Positions 1-8,546 of a DNA stretch of 64,000 bases are shown piece by piece. This DNA comes from Fervidobacterium changbaicum. GTDB lineage: Bacteria > Thermotogota > Thermotogae > Thermotogales > Fervidobacteriaceae. The first letter of the stretch is position 1, and each line of letters begins with the position of its first letter. A program made the translations under genes and the position numbers. The DNA is taken from contig NZ_CP026721.1 in NCBI RefSeq assembly GCF_004117075.1, positions 434,001 to 498,000 on the forward strand, read 5' to 3'. The notes under the pieces are model-generated. The model saw only the letters and a list, made by a program, of their open reading frames with translations, ran no database searches and was not told the origin of the DNA.

Positions 1-30
1 CGGGAATTTCACCCTGCCCCGAGAGTAGCT
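1..30 (-). promoter_or_regulatory. FMN (RFN) riboswitch, 5' part only
   Basis: Read on the minus strand, this stretch carries the conserved 5' half of the RFN element: CGGGGCAGGGTG followed by AAATTCCC. That is the signature of FMN-sensing riboswitches, which control riboflavin synthesis or uptake genes. The rest of the aptamer and the regulated gene lie beyond position 1. It starts about 80 nt after the btuC stop codon. I saw no clear promoter or terminator between them. Confidence 0.8.
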
Positions 31-109
31 GGTGTATCTAGCTATTAAATTTTTAGTTCTATTCTTTACGCATACGTTTTATCACAATAAGAGGAAAAAT
101 CAAGAGTCT

Positions 110-1111
110 CTATTTTAAACTGCCGTTCTTAAACTTGAGCAAGAAGAACATGAACGGAGCACCTATTAGTGCTGTGATGATACCTACAGGTATTTCAACA
201 GGATTCAGTAACGTCCTTGCCAGCGTGTCACAGACGGACATAAGCATACCACCTATGAGTATGGTGGCCAATAAGTTCTTACTGTGTTTCGGTCCTGCTA
301 CAATACGTGCCATATGTGGGACTATAAGCCCAACAAAACCGATGATTCCTGTTTTGGAAACAAAGGCTGCAGTAACAAATGAGCCAAGTAGATAGAAGAG
401 CCATTTTAATGCTTCTACGTTGATTCCCAAACTTTTTGCTTCTTTCTCACCAAGGGTCATCACATCTAAACGTTTGCTCAATGCAAATGAAAGCAGTACA
501 AGTACTCCAAGAGAAATCGAAGGTACTATCAAATCATGAAACGTTATTCCAGAAAATGTTCCATAAAGCCATACATGTCCGCTCACAAGTGTCTTGTTTG
601 CTATGTTTAAAAGCAACATACTTCCAGCAGAAAACAATGTGCTAACAAGCACACCGCTCAAGACAAGGTGAACTGTTGGAACGACGCTTCCTTTTTTTGC
701 TAAAACAATGGAAAGTGTAGATGCAACCAGGGCGAAGATAAAGCTCATCGTTGGAATGCTGACATGTGCTATTGAGTTCACAATGAAATATATAGCCAGA
801 AGAGCTCCAAAGCTTGCGCCTGCTGAAGTGCCAATAAGATAAGGATCAACAAGAGGGTTTTTCATGATAGCTTGGAATATGTTACCGACCAAGGAAAGAG
901 CTATGCCTGTCAAGGTAGCCATGAGAACTCTCGGCAATCTTAGGTTGAAAATTAAGTACCTTTCGGAAGTTTCTTCGCCGATTAGTTTGAATAACCTTAT
1001 CGGACTTACGTAAACTGTTCCAAAGGATAAGTTAACTAGGAAGACGATGACAAAAACGACAGGGAGCAGATACCTCCCTGTCGATTTTAACCAGCGAATC
1101 AGCTTTTGCAA
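110..1111 (-). CDS. btuC: FecCD/BtuC-family ABC transporter permease
   Basis: This 333-residue polytopic inner-membrane protein is the permease of an ABC importer for corrinoids or iron chelates. The hydrophobic profile fits about ten membrane helices. The family block GNIFQAIMKNPLVDPYLIG lies near residues 75-95, and the cytoplasmic coupling region near 260 contains GFVGLIVPHMAR. The start is TTG, with GGAGG ten bases upstream inside the end of the preceding substrate-binding-protein gene. Cobalamin is the likely substrate because the operon is preceded by a B12 riboswitch. No ATPase gene follows in the 109 bases left before the window edge, where an FMN riboswitch begins, so the ATPase must be encoded elsewhere. 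Confidence 0.9.
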   Translation of the reverse strand: MQKLIRWLKSTGRYLLPVVFVIVFLVNLSFGTVYVSPIRLFKLIGEETSERYLIFNLRLPRVLMATLTGIALSLVGNIFQAIMKNPLVDPYLIGTSAGASFGALLAIYFIVNSIAHVSIPTMSFIFALVASTLSIVLAKKGSVVPTVHLVLSGVLVSTLFSAGSMLLLNIANKTLVSGHVWLYGTFSGITFHDLIVPSISLGVLVLLSFALSKRLDVMTLGEKEAKSLGINVEALKWLFYLLGSFVTAAFVSKTGIIGFVGLIVPHMARIVAGPKHSKNLLATILIGGMLMSVCDTLARTLLNPVEIPVGIITALIGAPFMFFLLKFKNGSLK

Positions 1112-1114
1112 GAA

Positions 1115-2023
1115 TTACTTACCTCCGTAGAAGAAGTTGTAGAATACTTCAAGATAATCGAAAAGATGCGGAGCAGCTTGGCTTACTTCACTGCCATCAA
1201 CAATAAAGACTTTCCCAGTTTTTACAGCTTTCAAGCTTTTCATTATTGAATGGTTTTTTACAGCCTGTTCAACTTGCTTTGGATCTCCGTATGCGCCAAT
1301 AATTATGATATCCGGATCTTCTTTTACGAGCCATTCCCAGCTTACCGATAACCATCCATTGTTTCCGCTGTAAGGTGCCGCGATATTTCGTCCACCGGCG
1401 ATAACGATTAGTTCGTTCATATAGGAACCGGTTCCTGCGGTCCACAATTCTTTTACCTTGTCATCTGGAACAGTTATTGTAAAAAATACCGTGGGTCTTT
1501 TTTCCAATGGGATTTTCGAAGTTTTTTGTCCCATCTCGGTCATCTTTTGCCGGAGCTGATTTACAAGCTTATCGGCTTTCTCTTTAACGTTGAAGATCGC
1601 TCCCAACTGTCCAACAGCCTTTATTATATCGGTCAGTGTGTTTGCATTGAGAACGTAAGCTGTCAACTTTGCTTTTTCTAACTTTTCTACTTCAGGAAAC
1701 TGAAAACCACCGAACATTATAACGAGGTCAGGCCTTAACGAGTAGATCTTTTCAATGTTGAGAGGGACCATATTACCGATGTTTTCTGCCTTCTGATAAC
1801 TATCCCAAGCGGTGACACCTATAATGCGATTTTCTAATCCGAGTGCTTGTAAGTATCTTGTTGCGCTTGGTGCAGCGGAGACAACCCTCCTTGGTGGCAT
1901 CGGAATGTTTACGATCCTTCCAGCGTCATCAACAACAGCGATCGCAAGTGACAGGACCGACGCAAGAAGCACGACAGCCAGTACAACTTTCCTGAAAGAA
2001 CCTGAATCCAAAAGCTTCACCAT
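1115..2023 (-). CDS. btuF: BtuF-like cobalamin-binding periplasmic protein
   Basis: This is a substrate-binding protein of the class III helical-backbone family, about 302 residues, with an N-terminal signal/anchor segment (FRKVVLAVVLLASVLSLAIA). The mature part begins with the typical DDAGRIVNIP and PRRVVSAAPSATRYLQALG blocks found in BtuF/FepB proteins. I chose the ATG at 2023 because GGGAGGG lies just upstream. The open frame extends further upstream, but those codons overlap the riboswitch expression platform. It delivers ligand to the permease encoded three bases downstream. Specificity for B12 is inferred from the riboswitch, not from residues I can read. Confidence 0.88.
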   Translation of the reverse strand: MVKLLDSGSFRKVVLAVVLLASVLSLAIAVVDDAGRIVNIPMPPRRVVSAAPSATRYLQALGLENRIIGVTAWDSYQKAENIGNMVPLNIEKIYSLRPDLVIMFGGFQFPEVEKLEKAKLTAYVLNANTLTDIIKAVGQLGAIFNVKEKADKLVNQLRQKMTEMGQKTSKIPLEKRPTVFFTITVPDDKVKELWTAGTGSYMNELIVIAGGRNIAAPYSGNNGWLSVSWEWLVKEDPDIIIIGAYGDPKQVEQAVKNHSIMKSLKAVKTGKVFIVDGSEVSQAAPHLFDYLEVFYNFFYGGK

Positions 2024-2046
2024 ACTAAGACACCCTCCCTCTTTGC

Positions 2047-2085
2047 AAAAATTTATCGCCATCCCCAGGCTACGTGGTGGATGGC
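2047..2085 (-). terminator. riboswitch expression platform, terminator-like hairpin
   Basis: Immediately after the B12 aptamer, minus-strand GCCATCC (2079-2085) can pair with GGATGGC, followed by GATAAATTTTT. This looks like a transcription-attenuation hairpin between the aptamer and the btuF ribosome binding site. The seven-pair stem and short U-run make it a moderate prediction. Confidence 0.55.
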
Positions 2086-2251
2086 AACCTTCCTCTGCAT
2101 GCCAGGTCTCCCGACTCACGGATCATCCTACTCCCTGCACCTTCCCAGCTCCAACTGAGCCAGTGGCTTTCTGCAGGTTTCGTCCCCGCTCACGGTGGCG
2201 GCCCCGTGCCGGATTTTCACCGGACTTCCCTTAAACATGCAAAGGGAGGTT
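2086..2251 (-). promoter_or_regulatory. cobalamin (B12) riboswitch aptamer
   Basis: On the minus strand the conserved blocks occur in order: GGGAAG, then GGTGAAAATCC, a GCCACTG block, GGGAAGGTG, and the B12 box ending GAGACCTGGC. The flanks 2236-2251 and 2086-2101 can pair over 16 positions with one mismatch and one wobble, forming a long P1 helix. In this family, adenosylcobalamin binding usually switches off the downstream transporter. The riboswitch leads directly into btuF. Confidence 0.95.
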
Positions 2252-2269
2252 TATTTGACTTTTTCCTAT

Positions 2270-2298
2270 ATTATACACGAACAATCCAAAATCAACAA
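2270..2298 (-). promoter_or_regulatory. promoter of the btuF-btuC leader
   Basis: On the minus strand TTGTTG (2293-2298) and a perfect TATAAT (2270-2275) are separated by 17 bases. Transcription would start near 2263, about 12 bases before the riboswitch P1 helix. The -35 match is weak. Confidence 0.6.
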
Positions 2299-2324
2299 CC
2301 ACAATTTTTACTGACTTTACCCCT

Positions 2325-2717
2325 TTAATAATTTCTAACGGCTTTATTTCCGGGCTTCAAACCCACTTTTCTTAAGTAGAATACGTTAAACAAAGAGTAT
2401 GCTCCTGTTATCAGAAGGATTATATCGGAGAGTGATAATTCATTCGGTCTTTCTCCAAACAAGAGATTCACAAATGAAATCAAATATCCCAAGAGAACAT
2501 AACCGGCAGCTATGGTGAAAAGCACACTACCAACATAAAGGTGAGCTATTCTAAAAGAGTAAGACGTACTCCCAAATTCTCGAAAGGCAGTCAAAAAAAT
2601 CAAGGTGAATGAGAAAATCACGAGCGAAAAGATGAAATCACCTCTTATTATGTACATTAAGAATGTCAGGAGTGAGAGGAAAAGCTCTAATCCTAAAATC
2701 TTATTCAGGCTTCTCAT
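2325..2717 (-). CDS. small membrane protein of the feo operon
   Basis: This 130-residue hydrophobic protein has four likely membrane helices (roughly residues 8-25, 28-46, 58-85 and 95-115). It ends in a short basic tail. I do not recognise a family. Its ATG overlaps the feoB stop codon by four bases, so it is translationally coupled to the ferrous-iron transporter and probably made with it. It is neither FeoC-like (no winged helix or Fe-S cysteines) nor a second FeoA. An accessory role in FeoB function is inference from position only. Confidence 0.75.
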   Translation of the reverse strand: MRSLNKILGLELFLSLLTFLMYIIRGDFIFSLVIFSFTLIFLTAFREFGSTSYSFRIAHLYVGSVLFTIAAGYVLLGYLISFVNLLFGERPNELSLSDIILLITGAYSLFNVFYLRKVGLKPGNKAVRNY

Positions 2718-4615
2718 AAAATCACCCTTCCAATGCTGTAAACTATCAGAGATAGGATGTACGAAATGGATAAGCTATAAATCACGGCCAATAACGTGTA
2801 TTTCCAGCTGTTTGTCTCGCTTTTGATTGCAGCGAGCGTTGCAAAACACGGCATATAACCGAGAACGAACACCATCAACGTTGCACCTATTACAGCATCA
2901 ATTGATATATTTGCTACATTTTGGTAAAACTGCGAAAGTGACGATACGATAACCTCCTTAGCAACACCTCCAAAGATAAGGGATGCAACAATTTGCCAGG
3001 AGAACCCCAAAGGAGCGAATAAAGGTTGGAGGAACTTTCCAACTGTAGCAACAAAACTTCTCTCTATATCTCCATTGGCTGGAAAATAACTAAGCGCCCA
3101 AATAACAACACTAGCGACAAAGATGATCGTTCCTGCTTTCTCTAAAAAGTGCTTTCCTCTATTCCAGACGTACGTTAAAACGTTTGAAAGTTTTGGAAAC
3201 CTGTACCTTGGTAGTTCCATAACAAGTGGAACCGCTTGGCCTTTGAGTATGAATTTGTTCACTAACCTTGAAGAGACTGCTGTAAGTAATAAGCTCAGAA
3301 CGTATATGGCAAAGAATGCCTCAGCTTTATGGTTAGGGAATGCGATGCTAACAATCAGCAAGTAAACAGGGATTCTTGCACTACAGCTTATAAATGGAGA
3401 AACCAGTATTGTGGTTATTCTTTCTCTCTCGTCCGCTAGTCCGCGAGCTGCCATAACTGTGCTGACATTACATCCAAATCCTAACAGAAGTGTCATAAAT
3501 GATCTCCCCGTAAGTCTGAGTGAGTACATGAGCCTATCAACGAGAAAGGCTATACGTGGGAGATAACCGCTTTCTTCCATAATACCAAGTGCGAAAAACA
3601 GTGCGAATATGCTCGGAACAAATGCTAAGACACTTCCAACTCCATTTATAATTCCTTGAGATACTAGCGATGTCAGTAATGTATCACTACCCACGGCATT
3701 TGCCAGTTTCTCGAAAAGGTATTCAAGAAGACCTACGAGAGGTTCGGAGACTTTAAATGTGAAGTTAAATGCAAGATACATAAGTGATATGAATATTGGG
3801 ATACCTATAAACTTATGTGTTAAAACGTGATCAAGCGCTTCCGTGACACCAAGTACTTCTTCATTTCTCTTTATAGCCAGTTGAACAACATTTGAAATGT
3901 ATTGGTATTTAACCAAAGGAATCTCGGTTTTCATATCGGGCGATATGCTATTCAAAATCTCATTTGCGCATTCCTTTTTGACAAAGTCATGGGCAAATTT
4001 ATCACCTTCGATTATTTTTACCGCCATAAAGCGTTTGTTGAATTGTTCAGTCACACACTGCTCAAGTGACCTTATTTTTTCTTCGATCTCCTTTCCATAA
4101 TCAAGCATTAGAGGTCTTGTTTGCTTTTTAAACACACTTATTATTTTTTCTTTGAGTTCCTCGATACCTTCGCCCGTATGAGCGGACGTGAGCACCACAG
4201 GAACTCGCAAATACGTTTCCAATGTGTTTTTATCTATCTTTATTCCATTCTTCTTCGCTTCATCGATGGCATTAAATACGGCAATGACGTTTAAACCCAA
4301 TTCAACAGCTTCCAGTAACAGATATATCCCTTGCTCTGGACTCATGCTGTCTATAATAACCACTGTCACGTTTGGAGGAGAAAAAATCAAGTAATCTCGT
4401 GTAACTTTCTCGTCAACAGACGTTGCCGTCAAACTATATACCCCGGGTAGGTCAACAAAATGGAGTGTGTAGTCACCAAAAACAGTGGCACCTTCTATTC
4501 GGCTCACAGTGACACCCGGCCAGTTGGCTACATACTGACGTGCACCAACCAGCTTGTTAAATAAACTGGTCTTTCCAACGTTTGGATTCCCAAGCAATCC
4601 CACGGTGATAATCAT
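2714..4615 (-). CDS. feoB: ferrous iron transporter FeoB
   Basis: This 633-residue protein is the GTP-gated Fe(II) importer of the inner membrane. The N-terminal G domain shows G1 GNPNVGKTS (residues 9-17), G3 DLPG and G4 NAID. A helical linker follows, then the polytopic permease with two gate regions: GFGCNVSTVMAARGLADERER near residue 390 and GYMPCFATLAA near 585, both with the conserved cysteine. It is somewhat shorter than E. coli FeoB. It overlaps feoA upstream and the small membrane-protein gene downstream by four bases each, so all three form one operon read from the consensus promoter at 5248-5276. Confidence 0.97.
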   Translation of the reverse strand: MIITVGLLGNPNVGKTSLFNKLVGARQYVANWPGVTVSRIEGATVFGDYTLHFVDLPGVYSLTATSVDEKVTRDYLIFSPPNVTVVIIDSMSPEQGIYLLLEAVELGLNVIAVFNAIDEAKKNGIKIDKNTLETYLRVPVVLTSAHTGEGIEELKEKIISVFKKQTRPLMLDYGKEIEEKIRSLEQCVTEQFNKRFMAVKIIEGDKFAHDFVKKECANEILNSISPDMKTEIPLVKYQYISNVVQLAIKRNEEVLGVTEALDHVLTHKFIGIPIFISLMYLAFNFTFKVSEPLVGLLEYLFEKLANAVGSDTLLTSLVSQGIINGVGSVLAFVPSIFALFFALGIMEESGYLPRIAFLVDRLMYSLRLTGRSFMTLLLGFGCNVSTVMAARGLADERERITTILVSPFISCSARIPVYLLIVSIAFPNHKAEAFFAIYVLSLLLTAVSSRLVNKFILKGQAVPLVMELPRYRFPKLSNVLTYVWNRGKHFLEKAGTIIFVASVVIWALSYFPANGDIERSFVATVGKFLQPLFAPLGFSWQIVASLIFGGVAKEVIVSSLSQFYQNVANISIDAVIGATLMVFVLGYMPCFATLAAIKSETNSWKYTLLAVIYSLSISYILSLIVYSIGRVIL

Positions 4616-5148
4616 TTGTGATCACCCTTTGTATTATCCTCCAAGTTCTTTAAATTTCCAGAATACTCGGATGTATTTCCATTTCGAGTATCGACTTGGC
4701 CTTGTTGATTTTGATGAACAGCTTTGACTAATATTTTCGATAGCTTTCCGAAACCTATATCGAATGTGCCAAGGGTGGTGACAACCTTCCTGTTTGGCAA
4801 AAGCGTTACTGTTGTTCCTTTTGTTATGCCAATTCTTGAAAGCCACCTGTGGATTCCAAATCCACCTACAATTTCATTAACGACGTATTGGCCGGGAACA
4901 GCATGTGAAAGAGGAAATACCGAATCGGTGAGTAAGTCGACCTCGACAAGTTCTGCTTCTGACTGTCTTAAACTGATAATTTTATTGAAGACCTTGTACA
5001 TCCTTGGATCACCCATTGGTGCGCTCTTAATTACAGTTACTTTCACGCCAGGTAGAATTCCTATCGCTCTAAGTTTAGGAGATATATCGGAATCTCTAAC
5101 GTGTTTTACAACAGTACTTGCACCAACGGGGACTTCAGACAATTTCAC
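4612..5148 (-). CDS. feoA: FeoA protein with two tandem FeoA domains
   Basis: This is a cytosolic partner of FeoB made of two SH3-like FeoA domains in one chain. The first (about residues 1-68) starts KLSEVPVGASTVVKHV and contains GILPGVKVTV. The second (about 72-146) contains GQYVVNEI, RIGITKGTTVTLLP and GKLSKILVKA. A polar Asn/Gln-rich tail follows. I chose the GTG at 5148 because GAGGTGA lies four bases upstream. A longer reading from 5184 has no comparable signal. Typical FeoA is a single domain of about 75 residues, so this 178-residue form is a duplication or fusion. Confidence 0.9.
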   Translation of the reverse strand: MKLSEVPVGASTVVKHVRDSDISPKLRAIGILPGVKVTVIKSAPMGDPRMYKVFNKIISLRQSEAELVEVDLLTDSVFPLSHAVPGQYVVNEIVGGFGIHRWLSRIGITKGTTVTLLPNRKVVTTLGTFDIGFGKLSKILVKAVHQNQQGQVDTRNGNTSEYSGNLKNLEDNTKGDHK

Positions 5149-5226
5149 AAAGCTCACCTCTCTGTAAATTCGACAGATTCGCATTTTTTTCTTCTCAAAT
5201 TTAGATCAACCTATACTTTTTGCTTG

Positions 5227-5243
5227 TTGAGAATTGTTTTCAA
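5227..5243. promoter_or_regulatory. candidate operator at the feo transcription start
   Basis: An interrupted palindrome, TTGAGAA-TTG-TTTTCAA, overlaps the predicted start site of the feo promoter, just downstream of its -10 box. Its position suits a repressor such as a Fur- or DtxR-type iron regulator. The sequence does not match the E. coli Fur box closely, so the regulator cannot be named. Confidence 0.4.
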
Positions 5244-5247
5244 TAAG

Positions 5248-5276
5248 ATTATACTTGATGAATTCTTTGATGTCAA
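5248..5276 (-). promoter_or_regulatory. consensus sigma-70 promoter of the feoA-feoB operon
   Basis: On the minus strand a perfect TTGACA (5271-5276) and a perfect TATAAT (5248-5253) are separated by exactly 17 bases. Transcription would begin near 5241, leaving a leader of about 90 bases before the feoA GTG. Such a strong core promoter implies control by repression. The 315-base gap 5149-5463 otherwise holds only the candidate operator and the divergent glnA promoter. Confidence 0.85.
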
Positions 5277-5345
5277 CAAAACCGAAGATTTTTAGATTTT
5301 CTATATAGATAAATGCCAAATAAACGCTGTTATGAACACTTTTCA

Positions 5346-5374
5346 TTGACGATAAGCCAAAAAAGTGTTAAAAT
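5346..5374 (+). promoter_or_regulatory. promoter of glnA
   Basis: TTGACG (5346-5351), a 17-base spacer and TAAAAT (5369-5374) give a good sigma-70 promoter. It faces glnA, with a leader of about 80 bases and a G-rich ribosome binding site at 5452-5457. No obvious operator or structured leader was seen. Confidence 0.7.
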
Positions 5375-5463
5375 ACATGTATGATTATTCTTGCACATTC
5401 TTTCGCCAAAATAAGTCATTTGAAAAAACTTCGAAATCAAAAACATGAAGTGGGGGGCTTTAC

Positions 5464-6801
5464 ATGCGTACTATTAGGGAGATGTCTCGTGAGGAACTTT
5501 TTAGGTTTGTTGAGGAGAACCAAGTTAGGTTCGTAAGGTTGCAGTTCACTGATATTAACGGGATGATGAAGAATGTAGAAATCCCTGCAGATGAGCTCGA
5601 AGGAGCTTTGAACGGTGGAATTATGTTCGATGGTTCATCCGTTGAGGGTTTTGCAAGGTTGCATGAATCGGATATGTACCTTAAGCCGGATTTGAGAACT
5701 GTTGCGATGCTTCCCTGGACTTTTGATGGACACAGAAGCGCACGAATAATTTGCGATGTTTATAGTGATCCAGAACATCCCTTCGAAGGTGACCCACGGT
5801 ACAGGTTGAAATTGGTTGAGGAAAAGGCACGAAAAATGGGATTTGTACCTTACGCAGGTCCGGAGGTTGAATTTTTCATACTTCCAAGGCAAAACAATCG
5901 GCCAGTTTTTGAATTTTTAGATAGTGGGAGTTATTTTGATTTACTTCCTGTGGATATAGCTGAGCATATAAGAACGGAAGTTTCAGTTCACCTTGAAGAA
6001 ATGGGATTAGATGTTGAAACCACACATCACGAAGTTGCACCGTCGCAACATGAGGTTGATTTCCGGTATGCTGAGCCAGTAATTGCTGCAGACAATGTTC
6101 AGACGGTAAAGCTTGTGATTAAAACGCTTGCTATAAAGAATAATCTTCACGCAACGTTTATGCCAAAACCTTTCTTTGGCGTTAATGGAAGTGGAATGCA
6201 TGTTCATATGAGTCTATTTACACTCGACGGTAGAAACGCCTTTTACGACGAAACCGCTCCGGATGGAATTTCTCAGATAATGAAATACTTTATCGGTGGA
6301 CTTATCGCACACGCACGTGAAATAACCGCAGTAACAAATCCAACCGTCAACAGCTACAAAAGGCTCGTTCCTGGTTACGAGGCACCGGTTAACATAGCAT
6401 GGAGCAAAGGCAACAGAACGGCATTAATTAGAATTCCCAAATCGAGAGGAAAAGCTACAAGAATCGAGTACAGATCACCAGATCCATCGTGTAATCCTTA
6501 CTTAGCATTTGCCGTAATCTTGGCAGCGGGATTAGATGGCATTGAGAATAAGATAGAACCACCTGCTGCTGTTGAGGAGAACATCTATCAGATGTCGGAG
6601 AGTGAGAAGCAAAAACGTGGAATTCATAGGTTACCATCGAACTTAAAGGAAGCTCTTATTGAAGCAGAGAATAGCAAACTTGTCAGAGAAGTTCTTGGCG
6701 AGCATGTTTGGGAAAAGTTCTCGAGATTGAAAGAAAGAGAGTGGTGGGAATATTCAGCAAGTGTCACTGATTGGGAGAGAAGGAAATACGAGAACATATG
6801 A
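5464..6801 (+). CDS. glnA: glutamine synthetase, type I
   Basis: This 445-residue enzyme condenses ammonium and glutamate to glutamine using ATP. Visible blocks are MFDGSSVEGF (substrate latch), GPEVEFF (metal), HEVAPSQHEVDFR, NGSGMHVHMS and the ammonium/glutamate-site block ending NRTALIRIP, with RIEYRSPDPSCNPY near the C terminus. The length and the absence of a recognisable adenylylation-site segment fit the GSI-alpha group, usually feedback-regulated rather than adenylylated. The ATG follows GGGGGG by six bases. The stop codon overlaps the start of the next gene (ATGA), so the radical SAM gene is co-transcribed. Confidence 0.97.
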   Translation: MRTIREMSREELFRFVEENQVRFVRLQFTDINGMMKNVEIPADELEGALNGGIMFDGSSVEGFARLHESDMYLKPDLRTVAMLPWTFDGHRSARIICDVYSDPEHPFEGDPRYRLKLVEEKARKMGFVPYAGPEVEFFILPRQNNRPVFEFLDSGSYFDLLPVDIAEHIRTEVSVHLEEMGLDVETTHHEVAPSQHEVDFRYAEPVIAADNVQTVKLVIKTLAIKNNLHATFMPKPFFGVNGSGMHVHMSLFTLDGRNAFYDETAPDGISQIMKYFIGGLIAHAREITAVTNPTVNSYKRLVPGYEAPVNIAWSKGNRTALIRIPKSRGKATRIEYRSPDPSCNPYLAFAVILAAGLDGIENKIEPPAAVEENIYQMSESEKQKRGIHRLPSNLKEALIEAENSKLVREVLGEHVWEKFSRLKEREWWEYSASVTDWERRKYENI

Positions 6802-8546
6802 AAAATTCTGAAACAGGGCTATTCCTTCCGACAACGGAAGAAGAAGTGAAAGCTCATGGTTTTAAAAGCCTAGATGTCATCTTAGTGACGGGTGATGCTT
6901 ACATAGACCACCCGTCTTTTGGTGCTGCTTTAATCGCAAGGTTGTTAGAAAGCAGAGGCTACAAAGTCGGTATAATTGCTCAGCCTGAGGGTCCTGAGGA
7001 TATAAAAAGACTCGGAAAACCAAATTTGTTTTTTGGAGTTACCTCAGGGAGCGTTGATTCTATGGTTGCGAATTACACAGCGTCACGTAAGAAGAGAAAA
7101 TCCGACGATTATACACCTGGTGGTATTAACAACAAGCGTCCAGATAGAGCTGTTATCCAATATGTTAATTGGATTAAGCAAGCGTTCAAAGACGTAAAGA
7201 TAGTTATTGGAGGTATAGAAGCAAGCCTTAGAAGATTCGCACATTATGATTGGTGGAGCGACAGAGTTAGAAAATCCATATTGCTTGATTCAAAAGCGGA
7301 TATATTGGTTTACGGAATGGGCGAAAGGGCCATTTTAGAAATAGCGCAAAGGACTGCTTCTGGAAAAGATCTCGACAATATACGTGGAACAGTCATTTGG
7401 AAAAGTTCTCTGAACGTTTTGGAATCAGAGGAAAATGGTTTGGGTAACGTTAATCTACGCATAATCAAACTTCCTTCATACGAGGAAGTGGTGAATGATA
7501 AAAGAAAGTACGCGGAAGCATACCGTTTGATGGTTGAAAACACAGAACCTTTTAAAAACGTAGTCCTCGTTCAAAAGCACGATACAAGATATGTTATCCA
7601 GTATCCTCCTGCTTGGCCTCTTACGCAAAGGGAGTTGGATGAGTTATATTTACTGCCATATACAAGAAGAGTCCATCCTTATTATCTTGCCAAAGGACCA
7701 GTAAAAGCTATCGAGACTGTAAGATTTTCCATTACTGCTGTTAGAGGATGCTTCGGAAATTGTGCATTCTGCGCAATAACAAATCACCAGTCAACGCACG
7801 TTGTTTCACGCTCAACGGAATCTATTCTTGAAGAAGCAAGGATTCTTACAAAGATGCCAGAATTTCGAGGAACCATAGTTGATGTCGGTGGTCCGACAGC
7901 GAACATGTTTGCGTTATCTTGTTCAGTTCGAAATACCAAGGGACAATGTCCTAAGAATTGTCTTACTCCAGACATTTGTAAGATGGCTTTAAGTAGCTCA
8001 TCGAAGAACGATGCCGCAGATGAATTCATTGAGCTTTTGAAGAAAGTCAAAAGTATTCCAGGTGTAAAGCATGTCTTCGTCGGTTCAGGCATAAGACACG
8101 ACCTGATTCTTGCTTCTTTGAATGCAGATTACATAATCTCATCACTGGTAGATTTCACCTCAGGACAACTTAAGTTGGCACCAGAACATGCACACCCAGA
8201 TGTCTTGAGAATCATGCGCAAACCACCTGTTGGATTGTTCTTGGAGTTTAAAAGACGATTTGAGGAAGCTGCAAGAAAAAAGGGCCAGAAAAAATACGTT
8301 ATCGGTTATTTCATCGTTGCTCACCCAGGAGAAGGTGAAAAAGAGAATAAATATCTTCGAGAGTTCATCAAGAAGAATCTTGGATATGTTCCGCAGCAGG
8401 TGCAGATATTCACACCTACACCGGGAACACTAAGCACTACGATATATTATACAGGTCTAGAACCGTTTACAGGCGACGAAGTTTACGTAGAGAAAAAAGA
8501 CAAGGTCAGAAATATCTTCAAAGAAAATATCGTTAATCTTCGATAA
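6798..8546 (+). CDS. YgiQ-family radical SAM protein (UPF0313)
   Basis: This 582-residue protein has an N-terminal B12-binding-like region (DVILVTGDAYIDHPSFG near residue 25) and a radical SAM core with the cluster-binding CFGNCAFC motif near residue 318. A cysteine-rich insertion follows (CPKNC, CKM). The family is widespread but its substrate is not established to my knowledge. I placed the start at the ATG overlapping the glnA stop. A TTG 27 bases upstream is also in frame but lies deep in glnA. The 3' end overlaps the convergent racemase gene by 14 bases. Confidence 0.93.
   Translation: MKNSETGLFLPTTEEEVKAHGFKSLDVILVTGDAYIDHPSFGAALIARLLESRGYKVGIIAQPEGPEDIKRLGKPNLFFGVTSGSVDSMVANYTASRKKRKSDDYTPGGINNKRPDRAVIQYVNWIKQAFKDVKIVIGGIEASLRRFAHYDWWSDRVRKSILLDSKADILVYGMGERAILEIAQRTASGKDLDNIRGTVIWKSSLNVLESEENGLGNVNLRIIKLPSYEEVVNDKRKYAEAYRLMVENTEPFKNVVLVQKHDTRYVIQYPPAWPLTQRELDELYLLPYTRRVHPYYLAKGPVKAIETVRFSITAVRGCFGNCAFCAITNHQSTHVVSRSTESILEEARILTKMPEFRGTIVDVGGPTANMFALSCSVRNTKGQCPKNCLTPDICKMALSSSSKNDAADEFIELLKKVKSIPGVKHVFVGSGIRHDLILASLNADYIISSLVDFTSGQLKLAPEHAHPDVLRIMRKPPVGLFLEFKRRFEEAARKKGQKKYVIGYFIVAHPGEGEKENKYLREFIKKNLGYVPQQVQIFTPTPGTLSTTIYYTGLEPFTGDEVYVEKKDKVRNIFKENIVNLR

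Noticed and set aside
2024-2119. N-terminal extension of BtuF from 2119
   Set aside because: These codons coincide with the B12 box and expression platform, and a strong ribosome binding site precedes the ATG at 2023.
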